From Dactylosporangium siamense (lineage in GTDB: Bacteria; Actinomycetota; Actinomycetes; Mycobacteriales; Micromonosporaceae): a stretch of 64,000 bases of DNA. The first letter of the stretch is position 1, and each line of letters opens with the position of its first letter. Below, in pieces: positions 16,219 through 24,491 of the stretch. The stretch spans positions 48,231 to 112,230 of the forward strand of contig NZ_BONQ01000015.1 of the NCBI RefSeq assembly GCF_016862795.1, in the 5' to 3' direction. The notes under the pieces are model-generated. The model made no database searches. It was not told where the DNA came from and saw nothing but the letters and a program-made list of their open reading frames with translations. The position numbers and the translations under genes are program-made.

Positions 16219-18189
16219 TCACGGCTGCCGACCGGTCACCCGGCGGTCACCGGCGGATGGTGGCCGCGCGTCGTTCGACTCGGACAGCACCGCCGCCAAC
16301 ATCCGGCCGAGGATGTCCAACCCGTTCTCCGTCAGCACCGACTCGACGTGGAACTGCACGGACCGCATGCCGTGCCCTTCCAGCGCGTGGACCGCGCCGG
16401 TGCGCGGGTCGCGGGACACCCGCACCGGCCGCGAGGTGACCGGGCAGCGCAGCCGGTCCGCCGCGCTCGTGGCGGTGAACGTGTTGTAGAAACCGACCCG
16501 TTCGGCGCGCCCGAACACCGGCACCTCGCGCCGGACGCCCTGGGCCGGCACCGGCAGCCGGCGGATCGGCAGGCCGAGCGCGTCGCACACCACCTGGTGG
16601 CCCAGGCAGACGGCGAGGAACGGCACGTCACCGGCCAGCAGGTCGCGGGCCGTGTCCCGCAGCGCGGCGATCCTCGGGTCGGTGCGGTCCCTGGGATCGC
16701 CCGGACCGGGCCCGAGCAGCACGACGTCCGGCGGGCCGCCGGCCCACGTGAGCATCGACTGGACCGGCCGCAGCTCGACGGCGACGCCGAGGGTCCGGGC
16801 CATCGTGGCGAGCATCGCGGTGAAGTCGTCCTCGGCGTCGAGGATCAGCAGGCGCCGCCCCCGCAGCCCGTCGTGCCACGGCCGCGCCGGTGGGTCCGGC
16901 GACCCGCGCCAGAAGCGCGACAGGCCCTCGTTGCGGGCGCTGAGCATCCGGGCCGTCCGGCCGCTGCGCAGCGACCAGCGGAACGCCGGGGTCCGGACGG
17001 CGGGCCCGCGGGCGGCGACCTCATGACCGAACGCCCGCAGCAGCGACGCCGCCTTCGTCCACGTCTCCGCCGCCTCGGCCGCCGGGTCCGAGTGCCGGAC
17101 CAGCGTCGCGCCGACCCGGACCGACAGCCGGCGGTCGGCGCGGACGTCCGCGGTGCGGATCAGCAGGGCGGCGTCCAGCGTGCGCCGGCCGGCCCGCTGC
17201 CCGAACAGCGCGACCGCCCCGCCGTAGTAGCCGCGGCCGGTGCCTTCGTGCTCGGCGACGACGCGGGCCGCGGCGGTCACCGGGCTGCCGGTCACGGTCG
17301 GCGCCGGCATGGTCCGGCCCAGCAGCTGCCGGGGATCGAGCCGGGTGGCGCCCTCGATCAGGTACTCGGTGTGCGTGAGGCGGGACATCGGCCGCAGCCG
17401 CGGCCCGCGCAGCCGGGCGGCGCCGTCGCAGATGTCCGCCATCATCTTGAGCTCCTCGTCGACGACCATGAACAGCTCGTCGGTCTCCTTGCCGTCGGCG
17501 AGGAACCGGCGCAGGCCGCCGGGCGTCGGCCCGCCGGCCGGGTGCCGGTACGTGCCGCTGACGGGGTTCATGGTCGCGACGCCGCCGTCGAGGCCGACCT
17601 GGCACTCGGGTGACGCGCCGAGCAGGGTCCGGCCCTCCCAGTGCACCAGGAACGTCCAGTAGCTGCCCTGCTCCGAACGCAGCAGCCGGCGGAACGCGGC
17701 GAGCGCCTGACGGTCGGCGGCGCCGCCGAGCCGGCTGTGGAAGGTCCGGCTGAGCACGAAGTTGGAGCCGGTGCCGCGCCCGATCTCCCGGGCGAGCACG
17801 GCGCGCACCGCGGCCTCGTAGGCGCCGTCGTCCAGGTCGAACCCGCCGGGTCCGAGCCGCGCGGGGTCCCGTGGCAGCAGCCGCACGGCCCGGTCGAGCC
17901 GCACCGTGGCGTGCCGCCGCACCTGGATCGCGACCAGCGGCGCGCCGTCGTCGACGCAGGTCAGCCCGCGGGCGCCGATCTGCCGGTACGGCACGACCGC
18001 GAGCACGTCGGGCCGGGTGGCGGCGGCCAGCGGCGGCAGCGGCACCTCGGCCAGGGACCCGGCGGTCACCGGCGCACCCACGAGGACCTCGAGCGTGCCG
18101 GGGCTGATGCCGGGCCGGTGGATCAGGGCGTACGCCGCCGCCCGCGCCCCGATCACCGCGGTGAGCAGTGCGTCGCCTGGACTCGTCAT
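16219..18189 (-). CDS. phzE: PhzE-like 2-amino-2-deoxyisochorismate synthase (chorismate-binding plus glutamine amidotransferase)
   Basis: 656-residue fusion. Residues 1 to about 430 are the chorismate-binding half, with EQGSYWTFLVHWEGRTLLGASPE, NPVSGTYRHP and a KETDELFMVVDEELKMM helix typical of PhzE/TrpE enzymes. Residues about 450-645 are a class I glutamine amidotransferase with nucleophile Cys528 (AVCLGHQ) and the catalytic VQFHVES motif. PhzE-type enzymes convert chorismate and glutamine to ADIC without eliminating pyruvate. With the isochorismatase at 24492 this gives dihydrohydroxyanthranilate. It is divergent from the + operon at 18400. Anthranilate synthase is the alternative, but the PhzD partner argues for ADIC. 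Confidence 0.85.
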   Translation of the reverse strand: MTSPGDALLTAVIGARAAAYALIHRPGISPGTLEVLVGAPVTAGSLAEVPLPPLAAATRPDVLAVVPYRQIGARGLTCVDDGAPLVAIQVRRHATVRLDRAVRLLPRDPARLGPGGFDLDDGAYEAAVRAVLAREIGRGTGSNFVLSRTFHSRLGGAADRQALAAFRRLLRSEQGSYWTFLVHWEGRTLLGASPECQVGLDGGVATMNPVSGTYRHPAGGPTPGGLRRFLADGKETDELFMVVDEELKMMADICDGAARLRGPRLRPMSRLTHTEYLIEGATRLDPRQLLGRTMPAPTVTGSPVTAAARVVAEHEGTGRGYYGGAVALFGQRAGRRTLDAALLIRTADVRADRRLSVRVGATLVRHSDPAAEAAETWTKAASLLRAFGHEVAARGPAVRTPAFRWSLRSGRTARMLSARNEGLSRFWRGSPDPPARPWHDGLRGRRLLILDAEDDFTAMLATMARTLGVAVELRPVQSMLTWAGGPPDVVLLGPGPGDPRDRTDPRIAALRDTARDLLAGDVPFLAVCLGHQVVCDALGLPIRRLPVPAQGVRREVPVFGRAERVGFYNTFTATSAADRLRCPVTSRPVRVSRDPRTGAVHALEGHGMRSVQFHVESVLTENGLDILGRMLAAVLSESNDARPPSAGDRRVTGRQP

Positions 18190-18242
18190 GGCGCCGATGG
18201 TGTCGGCGCCGGAGCGGCCCCGGCCACTACCCGCACGGGTAG
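18190..18242. promoter_or_regulatory. Operator-like palindromes in the divergent phzE/aldolase promoter
   Basis: A perfect 8+8 inverted repeat with 5-bp spacer (18190-18197 and 18203-18210) abuts the phzE start. A second dyad, CTACCC-N4-GGGTAG, is at 18227-18242, and its half-site CACTACCC recurs near 18282. These are candidate regulator sites for both transcription directions. Confidence 0.5.
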
Positions 18243-18300
18243 GCCACCACGGGCAGGCCACCTGACCTGCGGCGGCGCCGGCACTACCCATGTTGTCGGG

Positions 18301-18329
18301 CTGACCGGGCCCGGCCGCCCACCTAGCGT
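18301..18329 (+). promoter_or_regulatory. Putative sigma70-type promoter of the biosynthetic operon
   Basis: CTGACC at 18301-18306 and TAGCGT at 18324-18329 are separated by 17 bp. They lie upstream of the leader frame at 18368 and the aldolase at 18400. Confidence 0.45.
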
Positions 18330-18367
18330 CGGAGCGGTCCAGCCGGAACTCACGAACGGAGCACGCG

Positions 18368-18409
18368 ATGCACGGGACGCGAATGCGGGGTGGGCGGCCA
18401 TGTCGGTGA
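18368..18409 (+). CDS. Possible 13-residue leader peptide overlapping the aldolase start
   Basis: An ATG at 18368 has a good GGAG site at 18358-18361 (spacing 6) and encodes MHGTRMRGGRPCR, stopping at 18407-18409, seven bases inside the aldolase frame. The aldolase ATG at 18400 has only a weak site of its own. Translation of this short frame could couple or modulate aldolase initiation. It may be chance; no homology can be claimed. Confidence 0.35.
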   Translation: MHGTRMRGGRPCR

Positions 18410-19206
18410 ACGACGGGCTGGCCCGCCGGATGCGGCTGCAACGGCTGCATCGCCACGACGACGGCCGGCTGCTGGTCGTGCCGTTGGACCACCCGGTCAG
18501 CAACGGCCCGATCGTCCGCGACGGGCAGCTCGACCGGCTGGTCGGCCAGATCCACCACGGCGGCGCGGACGCGGTCGTGCTGCACAAGGGCGCGCTGCGC
18601 ACCGTGCAGCCCCGCTGGTTCCGGGACATGTCGCTGATCGTGCACCTGAGCGCCGGCACGGCGCTGGCGCCCGACCCCGACGCCAGGCACCTCGTGTGCA
18701 CGGTGGAGGAGGCGCTGCGCCTCGGCGCGCACGGCGTCAGCGTCCACGTCAACGCCGGGTCGCGCGGCGAGGGGCGGCAGATCGCGGATCTGGCCGCCGT
18801 CGCCGAGGCGTGCGACCGGTGGGGCATGCCGCTGCTGGCCATGGTCTACGCCCGCGGACCCGGGGTCGACGGCCGGGCGCCCGCGGTCGTGGCGCACCTC
18901 GCCGCCCTCGCCGCGGAGCTGGGTGCCGACCTGGTCAAGACCGTGCTGCCCGGGGCGCCCCAGGCGATCGCGGCGGTCACCGCCGCCTGCCCGATCCCGG
19001 TGCTGGCCGCCGGGGGTGCCCTGGCCGACGGGCCGGACGAGGCCCTGCGGCGGCTCGACGACGCCATGCAGTGCGGCGCGCTCGGGGTGGCGGCCGGGCG
19101 GCTCGTGTTCACCGCCGCCGATCCCGCGGCCATGGTGCGCCGCCTCACCTCCCTGGTCCACGACCGGGCACAGGCGCCCCTGCAACGAGCCGGAGACCCG
19201 CGATGA
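18400..19206 (+). CDS. GriI-type class I aldolase (2-amino-3,7-dideoxy-D-threo-hept-6-ulosonate synthase family)
   Basis: 268 residues of the DeoC/FbaB-like class I aldolase fold. The opening (LLVVPLDHPVSNGP) and LHKG motif match archaeal-type ADH synthase and GriI; the Schiff-base Lys is probably Lys180 in LVKTVLPG. GriI condenses aspartate semialdehyde with dihydroxyacetone phosphate to a C7 amino-keto acid phosphate, the first step to 3-amino-4-hydroxybenzoate. Its stop overlaps the dehydroquinate-synthase-II-like gene by ATGA, and that pairing is the diagnostic context. Bacteria rarely use this pair for shikimate synthesis, so a role in specialised metabolism is favoured. Confidence 0.87.
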   Translation: MSVNDGLARRMRLQRLHRHDDGRLLVVPLDHPVSNGPIVRDGQLDRLVGQIHHGGADAVVLHKGALRTVQPRWFRDMSLIVHLSAGTALAPDPDARHLVCTVEEALRLGAHGVSVHVNAGSRGEGRQIADLAAVAEACDRWGMPLLAMVYARGPGVDGRAPAVVAHLAALAAELGADLVKTVLPGAPQAIAAVTAACPIPVLAAGGALADGPDEALRRLDDAMQCGALGVAAGRLVFTAADPAAMVRRLTSLVHDRAQAPLQRAGDPR

Positions 19207-20306
19207 AACAGTGCTGGATCGACGTCCGGACCGCCGGCGCCCTCCGTGCCGCGCTGTGTGAGGAATCCGTCCACCTCGGTCTCCACGCCGTGGTCGCATC
19301 GGACCCGGCGCACCTGGCACCACTGCCCCCGACGATCCGTCGTGTGCTGCTGTGTACTGACGGACCGCTGCCCGACGACATCGGCGCGGCCGACCTCGTG
19401 GTCGTGGACCACCGCCGGCGGGCCGATGCCGGGCGGCTGCGCGAGCGGTTCCCCGACCGCCGGTTCGGCACCTACGTCGAGGTCGGCGACCCGGAGACGC
19501 TGCAGGAGGCCTGCGACGCGGTGCGCCGCGAGGAGTGCACGGTGCTGTGGTTCCGCGACCCGACCAACATTCCGCTGGAGATCGTCCTCGCCGCGGCGGC
19601 GGACGCCGACGGCCTCATCGTCACCGTCGTCGCCGACGTCGACGAGGCGAAGGTCCACACCGGCGTGCTGGAGCACGGCCCGGGCGGCGTCATGTTCGCG
19701 CCGTCGGCGCCGGGGGAGGCCGGCCGGCTCCGGGACGCCGTCGGGGAGCAGTCCCCGGACCTGCCGCTGGTCGTCCTGACCGTCAGCGGGGTCAGCCACG
19801 CCGGCATGGGGGAACGGGCCTGCGTCGACACCTGCACGTACCTGCGCCAGGACGAGGGCATCCTGGTCGGCTCCCGGGCGAAGGGCATGGTCCTGTGCGT
19901 CAGCGAGACCCATCCGCTGCCGTACATGCCGACCAGGCCGTTCCGGGTCAACGCCGGCGCGATCATGTCCTACACCCTGACCGACCACCGGCGCACCCGG
20001 TACCTGAGCGAGCTGGGCGCGGGCTCCACCGTGCTCGCGGTGAGCGCGGACGGCCGGACCCGCCGGGTCACCGTCGGGCGGGTCAAGATCGAGACCCGGC
20101 CGCTGCTGTCCATCGACGCCCGCACGCCGGCGGGGGAGCAGGTCAACCTCATCGTCCAGGACGACTGGCACGTGCGGATCCTCGGACCCGGCGGGGCCGT
20201 GCTCAACTCGACGCACCTGCGGGCCGGCGACCAGATCCTCGGGCACCTGCCGTCAGCGGAGCGCCACGTGGGCTACCCGATCGACGAACTGTGCTACGAG
20301 CAATGA
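19203..20306 (+). CDS. GriH-type / dehydroquinate synthase II family enzyme
   Basis: 367 residues, matching the archaeal-type dehydroquinate synthase II family: KQCWIDVRT start, then RACVDTCTYLRQDEGILVGS and RPFRVNAGAIMSY. In grixazone biosynthesis GriH, of this family, turns the GriI product into 3-amino-4-hydroxybenzoate (3,4-AHBA). Overlaps both neighbours by 4 bases, so it is tightly coupled with the aldolase and the amidohydrolase. Which product the enzyme makes cannot be read from sequence alone, but the aldolase partner and the aromatic-amine context favour 3,4-AHBA. Confidence 0.87.
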   Translation: MKQCWIDVRTAGALRAALCEESVHLGLHAVVASDPAHLAPLPPTIRRVLLCTDGPLPDDIGAADLVVVDHRRRADAGRLRERFPDRRFGTYVEVGDPETLQEACDAVRREECTVLWFRDPTNIPLEIVLAAAADADGLIVTVVADVDEAKVHTGVLEHGPGGVMFAPSAPGEAGRLRDAVGEQSPDLPLVVLTVSGVSHAGMGERACVDTCTYLRQDEGILVGSRAKGMVLCVSETHPLPYMPTRPFRVNAGAIMSYTLTDHRRTRYLSELGAGSTVLAVSADGRTRRVTVGRVKIETRPLLSIDARTPAGEQVNLIVQDDWHVRILGPGGAVLNSTHLRAGDQILGHLPSAERHVGYPIDELCYEQ

Positions 20307-21073
20307 GCGCCGTCGCGGTCCTGGACTTCCACGCCCGGCTCGGGCCGGCGCCCGGCGCGACCGCCACGCTGCTGGCGGCGATGGACGGCGCCGGCATCGG
20401 CCGCGCGGCGGTCTGCGCCGGCGGCCTGGTCGGGCTGGACCAGCTGTCGAGGCTGGTCGTCGACGGCGGGCGGGCCGAGGCCGGGGCGGACAACGAGGCC
20501 GTCCACCGCGCCTGCGCCGGCTCCGGCGGCCGGCTGCTGCCGTTCTTCTTCGCCGATCCGGCCAGGGACGTGGACGCGTACGCGGCGGCGGCGACCCGGT
20601 TCCGGGGGCTGGAGCTCTCGCCGGCCGTGCACGGCTTCCGGTTCGACGACCCGGCCGTGGCGACCCTCGCCGAGATCGCCACGACCGTGCGGCACCCGGT
20701 GTACGTCGTCTGCCTCGGCCGGGACGGGACCCGCACCGCCGACCTCCTCGCCCTCGCCCGGCGGTTCCCGGCGGTCACCTTCGTCCACGGCCACTGTGGG
20801 TTCACCGGCCTGGACGCCGACGGCCTGACCCTCATCGCCGCACAGCCCAACATCGTCGTGGAGACCTCCGGGTGCTTCACCGCCATCGCCCGTCTCGCCG
20901 TGGCGCGGCTGGGCCCCGGGCGGGTCGTCTTCGGCACCGAGTTCCCGCTCCAGGACCCCCGGGTCGAGCTGGCGAAACTCGCCGCGCTCGGGCTCGGACC
21001 CGACCACCTCGCCATGGTGGCGGGCGGGAACGCGGCGCGGCTCCTCGGTCTCCTGGAAGGGGTCGGGGCATGA
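20303..21073 (+). CDS. Amidohydrolase-2 family TIM-barrel protein, candidate benzoxazole cyclase
   Basis: 256-residue amidohydrolase-related protein. The C-terminal half has family features (TFVHGHCG, NIVVETSGC, RVVFGTEFPLQD with a late GNAARLLGL). The N-terminal metal motif, normally HxH after the first strand, reads FHARLG, so the second His is missing and the metal site may be altered or lost. In nataxazole-type and closoxazole-type pathways an amidohydrolase-like protein works with an acyl-activating ligase to close the benzoxazole ring; the same two genes are adjacent here. This role is inferred from context. A hydrolase or decarboxylase of the family is the alternative. Confidence 0.72.
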   Translation: MSAVAVLDFHARLGPAPGATATLLAAMDGAGIGRAAVCAGGLVGLDQLSRLVVDGGRAEAGADNEAVHRACAGSGGRLLPFFFADPARDVDAYAAAATRFRGLELSPAVHGFRFDDPAVATLAEIATTVRHPVYVVCLGRDGTRTADLLALARRFPAVTFVHGHCGFTGLDADGLTLIAAQPNIVVETSGCFTAIARLAVARLGPGRVVFGTEFPLQDPRVELAKLAALGLGPDHLAMVAGGNAARLLGLLEGVGA

Positions 21074-22362
21074 CCACCAGGCCGGAGCTCGGGGACTGGG
21101 GCAGCCTCGACGAGCTCACCCAGCTGCAGGACGGCCACCTGGAGGCGGCGCTCACGGCCGCCGCGCGGTCACCGTTCTACCGGGCCCGGCACGGCGCCTC
21201 CCCACCCCGCGACCGGGACGCGCTGCACCGCACGGCGCTGACGACGAAACAGGACCTGCGCGACGCGTACCCGTTCGGGCTCCTCGCGGTGCCGCGGTCG
21301 GAACTGGCGACGTATCACGAGTCCAGCGGCACCAGCGGCGAGGCGACCGCCTCCTACTACACCGAGGAGGACTGGCTCGACCTGACGGAACGGTACGCGC
21401 GCAAGCACGTCGGCATCGGCCCCGACGACACGTTCATGGTGCGCACACCCTACGCGCTCATGATCACCGGTCATCTCGCGCACGCCGCCGCCCGCAGCCG
21501 CGGCGCCACGGTCGTCCCCGCGGACAACCGGTCCCTGGCGACGCCGTTCGCCCGGGTCGTGCGGATCCTGCGGGACCTCGACGTGACGCTGACCTGGTCG
21601 CTGCCGGCCGACACCCTGCTGTGGGCCGCGGCCGCCCGGGCCGCCGGCTACCTGCCCGACCGGGACTTCCCCGCGCTGCGCGCCCTCTTCGTCGGCGGCG
21701 AACCGCTCAGCCGGGCGCGGCGGGCCCGGATCGGCGAGCTCTGGGCGGCGGACGTCGTCGAGGAGTACGGGGCGACCGAGACCGGCAGCCTCGCCGGCGA
21801 GTGCCCGCTCGGGCGGCTGCACCTGTGGGCCGACCGCGCGATCTTCGAGGTGCACGACCCGAGCACCGGCGTCACGGGGACGCACGGACGCGGGCAGCTG
21901 GTCGTGACGCCGCTGTTCCGGCAGGCGATGCCGCTGCTGCGGTACAACATCGAGGACGAGGTCGAGGTGTCGCACGAGCCGTGCCCATGCGGCTGGCACC
22001 TCCCGACCGTCCGCGTGCTCGGGCGCAGCGCGCTCACCGGCGGCACCCGGCTGACCCAGCTCGACGTCGAGGACCTGGTCTTCGGCCTGCCCGCCGAGTT
22101 CGGCGTCATGTTCTGGCGGGCCAGGGCGGCCGGTGACCGGATCGAGATCGAGATCGAGGTCGCGGAGCGGCACCGGCGGCCGGCCGCCGCGGCACTGACC
22201 GCGTCGGTGCGGCGGGTGCTCGGCGTGGACGCGGCGGTGGTCCCGACCCCGCCCGGCGGCCTGGTGCCGCTGCCGCTGCTCACCGCGCCGGCCGACGTGA
22301 TGAAGCCCCGCGGGTTCTTCGCCGCCGGCGAGGACTGGGACAAGGCGCTGCAGTACCACTGA
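21070..22362 (+). CDS. PaaK-like AMP-forming acyl ligase for an aminohydroxybenzoate
   Basis: 430 residues resembling phenylacetate-CoA ligase: SSGTSGEATASYYTEEDW is the phosphate-binding loop, EEYGATETGSLAGEC the adenylate motif, and LLRYNIEDEVEV the C-terminal domain hinge. It would activate a carboxylate as acyl-AMP and pass it to CoA or straight to an amine or phenol nucleophile. Candidates in this cluster are 3-hydroxyanthranilate and 3,4-AHBA. The start overlaps the amidohydrolase stop (ATGA). No carrier protein or NRPS module is present, which fits free-substrate coupling. Confidence 0.87.
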   Translation: MTTRPELGDWGSLDELTQLQDGHLEAALTAAARSPFYRARHGASPPRDRDALHRTALTTKQDLRDAYPFGLLAVPRSELATYHESSGTSGEATASYYTEEDWLDLTERYARKHVGIGPDDTFMVRTPYALMITGHLAHAAARSRGATVVPADNRSLATPFARVVRILRDLDVTLTWSLPADTLLWAAAARAAGYLPDRDFPALRALFVGGEPLSRARRARIGELWAADVVEEYGATETGSLAGECPLGRLHLWADRAIFEVHDPSTGVTGTHGRGQLVVTPLFRQAMPLLRYNIEDEVEVSHEPCPCGWHLPTVRVLGRSALTGGTRLTQLDVEDLVFGLPAEFGVMFWRARAAGDRIEIEIEVAERHRRPAAAALTASVRRVLGVDAAVVPTPPGGLVPLPLLTAPADVMKPRGFFAAGEDWDKALQYH

Positions 22363-22376
22363 GAAGGGAGAAGACG

Positions 22377-23537
22377 ATGACGCACCATGCGACGGTCGTC
22401 GTGGGGGCCGGCATCGCCGGGCTGACGACCGCTCTGGCACTGGCCCACGAAGGCCTGCCGGCCACCGTCCTCGAACGGGCCGGCGCGCCCCGCGACGCGG
22501 GCGGCGGCATCCAGTTGCCGCCCAACGCCGTGCGGGTCCTGCAGCAGCTCGGCCTGGGCCGCGCCCTCGCCGAGCACGCCGTGCGGCCGGTCGGCGTCGA
22601 GGTCCGCCGCTGGTCCGACGGCCACCTGCTCGGCTGGACGCGGCTCGGCGCGACCGCGTCGTTCCGCTACGACGCCGCCTACTACACGCTCACCCGGGCG
22701 GCCCTGCACCGGCTGCTGCGCACCGCCGTGACCGAGGCGTGCGGGGCGGGCACGGTCCGATACGGCCGCGGCTGCGAACGGCTCGCGGAGTCCGCGTCCG
22801 GCGTGACGATGCGGCTGTCGGACGGCACGTATCTCGACGCCGGCACCGTCATCGGCGCCGACGGCCTGCACTCGGTCGTGCGGCGCCGGTTCGCCGACGA
22901 CGCGCTGCGCCACTCGGGCTACCAGGTGCACCGCACGGTGCTGCCGGGCGGCCGGGGCGGCCCGGCCGGGTTCCGGCGCGGACCGGCACGGGTGGTCGTC
23001 TGGCTCGGCCCCGACCGGCACTGCGTCAGCTACCCCGTCGACCGGGACCACAGCATGAACGTCGTGGCGGTGCTCCGGGCGCCCTACGCCACCGGGCCGG
23101 GTGACCTGCCGGGGGCGTTCCGCGGCTGGCACCGCGACGTCCTGCGGCTGCTCGAGGCGGCGGCCGGGGCGGGGCTACGAACCTGGGGGCTCTACGACCG
23201 GCCGCCGCTGCCGCGGTGGCACTCGGCGCGGGTCGCGGTGATCGGCGACGCGGCGCACCCGATGCTGCCGTTCCTGGCCCAGGGCGCCGCCCTCGCGGTC
23301 GAGGACGCCGCGACGATCGCCGGGGTGCTGGGCCGCGGCGGCGACCTCGCCTCCTACGAGGCGATGCGCCGCCACCGGGTCTTCCGCGTGGTGGGGGCGG
23401 TCGACGCGGCGCGCACGACGCACCACCTCGCCGACGGCGCCCGGCAGCGGGAACGGGACCTGCGCCTCGCCGCCGAGCCCGCCGACGCGCGGGACTGGCT
23501 CTTCGACCACCGGATCCCGGCCGGGGCGACCCGGTGA
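22377..23537 (+). CDS. FAD-dependent monooxygenase, salicylate/hydroxybenzoate hydroxylase class
   Basis: 386 residues. FAD motif VVGAGIAGLTTALALAHEG near the N-terminus, DG motif GADGLHSVVRRRF, and GDAAHPMLPFLAQGAALAVEDA at the FAD ribityl site. Lengths near 390 and these motifs are typical of salicylate or 3-hydroxybenzoate hydroxylases, which can also decarboxylate ortho-substituted acids. The GAAGGGAG ribosome site precedes the ATG. It might hydroxylate or oxidatively decarboxylate one aminohydroxybenzoate. The stop overlaps the SDR start (GTGA). Confidence 0.87.
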   Translation: MTHHATVVVGAGIAGLTTALALAHEGLPATVLERAGAPRDAGGGIQLPPNAVRVLQQLGLGRALAEHAVRPVGVEVRRWSDGHLLGWTRLGATASFRYDAAYYTLTRAALHRLLRTAVTEACGAGTVRYGRGCERLAESASGVTMRLSDGTYLDAGTVIGADGLHSVVRRRFADDALRHSGYQVHRTVLPGGRGGPAGFRRGPARVVVWLGPDRHCVSYPVDRDHSMNVVAVLRAPYATGPGDLPGAFRGWHRDVLRLLEAAAGAGLRTWGLYDRPPLPRWHSARVAVIGDAAHPMLPFLAQGAALAVEDAATIAGVLGRGGDLASYEAMRRHRVFRVVGAVDAARTTHHLADGARQRERDLRLAAEPADARDWLFDHRIPAGATR

Positions 23538-23633
23538 ACGGCGATCCGATGGCCGGCGACCCGGTGAACGGCGGCCCGATGGCCGGCGATCCGGTGAACG
23601 GTGGCCCGATGGATGCCGGCCCGGTGAACGGCG
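23534..23633 (+). repeat. 30-bp tandem repeats at the SDR start, each with GTG and ATG codons
   Basis: About three units encode [10 protein letters not shown]. In-frame start codons occur at 23534, 23549, 23564, 23579, 23594, 23609 and 23624. The array spans the junction with the upstream hydroxylase stop. Confidence 0.85.
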
Positions 23634-24406
23634 GCCTGGCCGGGCGGACGGCGCTGGTCACCGGCGCGGCGCGGGGCATCGGCGCGGCCGTGACCCGGGC
23701 CCTGGCCGCACAGGGCGCGCGGGTCGTCGGGGTCGACCTCGACCTGCCGGGGGTGGACCGGCTGGCCGGGGACCTGCGGCGCCGTGGGCACGACGTGCAC
23801 GGCCGGGCCCTCGACGTGCGGGACACCGCCGCCGTGGAGGACCTCGTCGGCGCCGTCGAGGACACCCTGGGCCCGATCGACGTGCTCGTGAACGTGGCGG
23901 GGATCCTCCGTACCGGAGCCGTCCTTGATCTTGTCGACGGCGCGTGGCAGGAACTGCTCGACGTCAATCTCGGCGGGGTGGTGCGGTGCAGCCGGGCCGT
24001 CGCCGGACCGATGGCGGCGCGGGGGCGGGGCGCGATCGTGACCGTCGCGTCCAACGCGGCCGGCGTGCCCCGGATGCGGATGGCGGCCTACGCCGCGAGC
24101 AAGGCCGCCGCCGCGCACTTCACCCGGTGCCTCGGCCTGGAGCTGGCCGGCCGCGGCGTGCGGTGCAACGTGGTCTCGCCCGGCTCCACCGACACCCCGA
24201 TGCTGCGGATGCTGGGCGACTCGCCGGGCGCCGTCGAGGCGGCGGTGCGCGGCCGGCCCGAACTGTTCAAGACCGGGATCCCGCTCGGGCGCGTCGCGGC
24301 ACCGGACGACGTCGCCGCCGCCGTGCTGTTCCTCGCGTCGGACCACGCCCGGCACATCACCATGCAGGACCTCTACGTCGACGGCGGCGCGGCGCTGCAC
24401 GTCTGA
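23534..24406 (+). CDS. Short-chain dehydrogenase, EntA/DhbA-like; candidate DHHA dehydrogenase
   Basis: 290 residues if the overlapping GTG is used. Classical [14 protein letters not shown] cofactor loop, NVAG, catalytic Ser (TVASNAAG), Tyr and Lys (YAASK). The best role is oxidation of 2,3-dihydro-3-hydroxyanthranilate from PhzD to 3-hydroxyanthranilate, as EntA-like enzymes do in calcimycin and nataxazole pathways. The first 37 or so residues are a repeat ([10 protein letters not shown] units) with in-frame GTG and ATG codons every 15 bases, so the true start could be anywhere from 23534 to 23624. The enzyme core begins near [10 protein letters not shown]. Confidence 0.82.
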   Translation: MNGDPMAGDPVNGGPMAGDPVNGGPMDAGPVNGGLAGRTALVTGAARGIGAAVTRALAAQGARVVGVDLDLPGVDRLAGDLRRRGHDVHGRALDVRDTAAVEDLVGAVEDTLGPIDVLVNVAGILRTGAVLDLVDGAWQELLDVNLGGVVRCSRAVAGPMAARGRGAIVTVASNAAGVPRMRMAAYAASKAAAAHFTRCLGLELAGRGVRCNVVSPGSTDTPMLRMLGDSPGAVEAAVRGRPELFKTGIPLGRVAAPDDVAAAVLFLASDHARHITMQDLYVDGGAALHV

Positions 24407-24478
24407 CCCCTCCGCAGACCCCTCCGCAGACCTCTCCGCAGACCTCTCCGCAGACCTCTCCGCAGACCTCTCCGCAGA
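24407..24478 (+). repeat. Six 12-bp tandem repeats between the SDR and phzD
   Basis: Exact 12-bp units from the base after the SDR stop: two cccctccgcaga followed by four cctctccgcaga. They fill nearly all of the 85-bp gap; the GGAG ribosome site for phzD (24481-24484) follows immediately. Confidence 0.92.
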
Positions 24479-24491
24479 ACGGAGCACGGCA

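Noticed and set aside
18190..19323. N-terminal extension of the PhzE-like protein into the divergent region
   Set aside because: The frame stays open upstream, but recognisable protein text begins at the ATG at 18189 and the extension is the antisense of the aldolase gene.
24407..24478. CRISPR array
   Set aside because: The 12-bp units are directly adjacent with no unique spacers; this is a simple tandem repeat.
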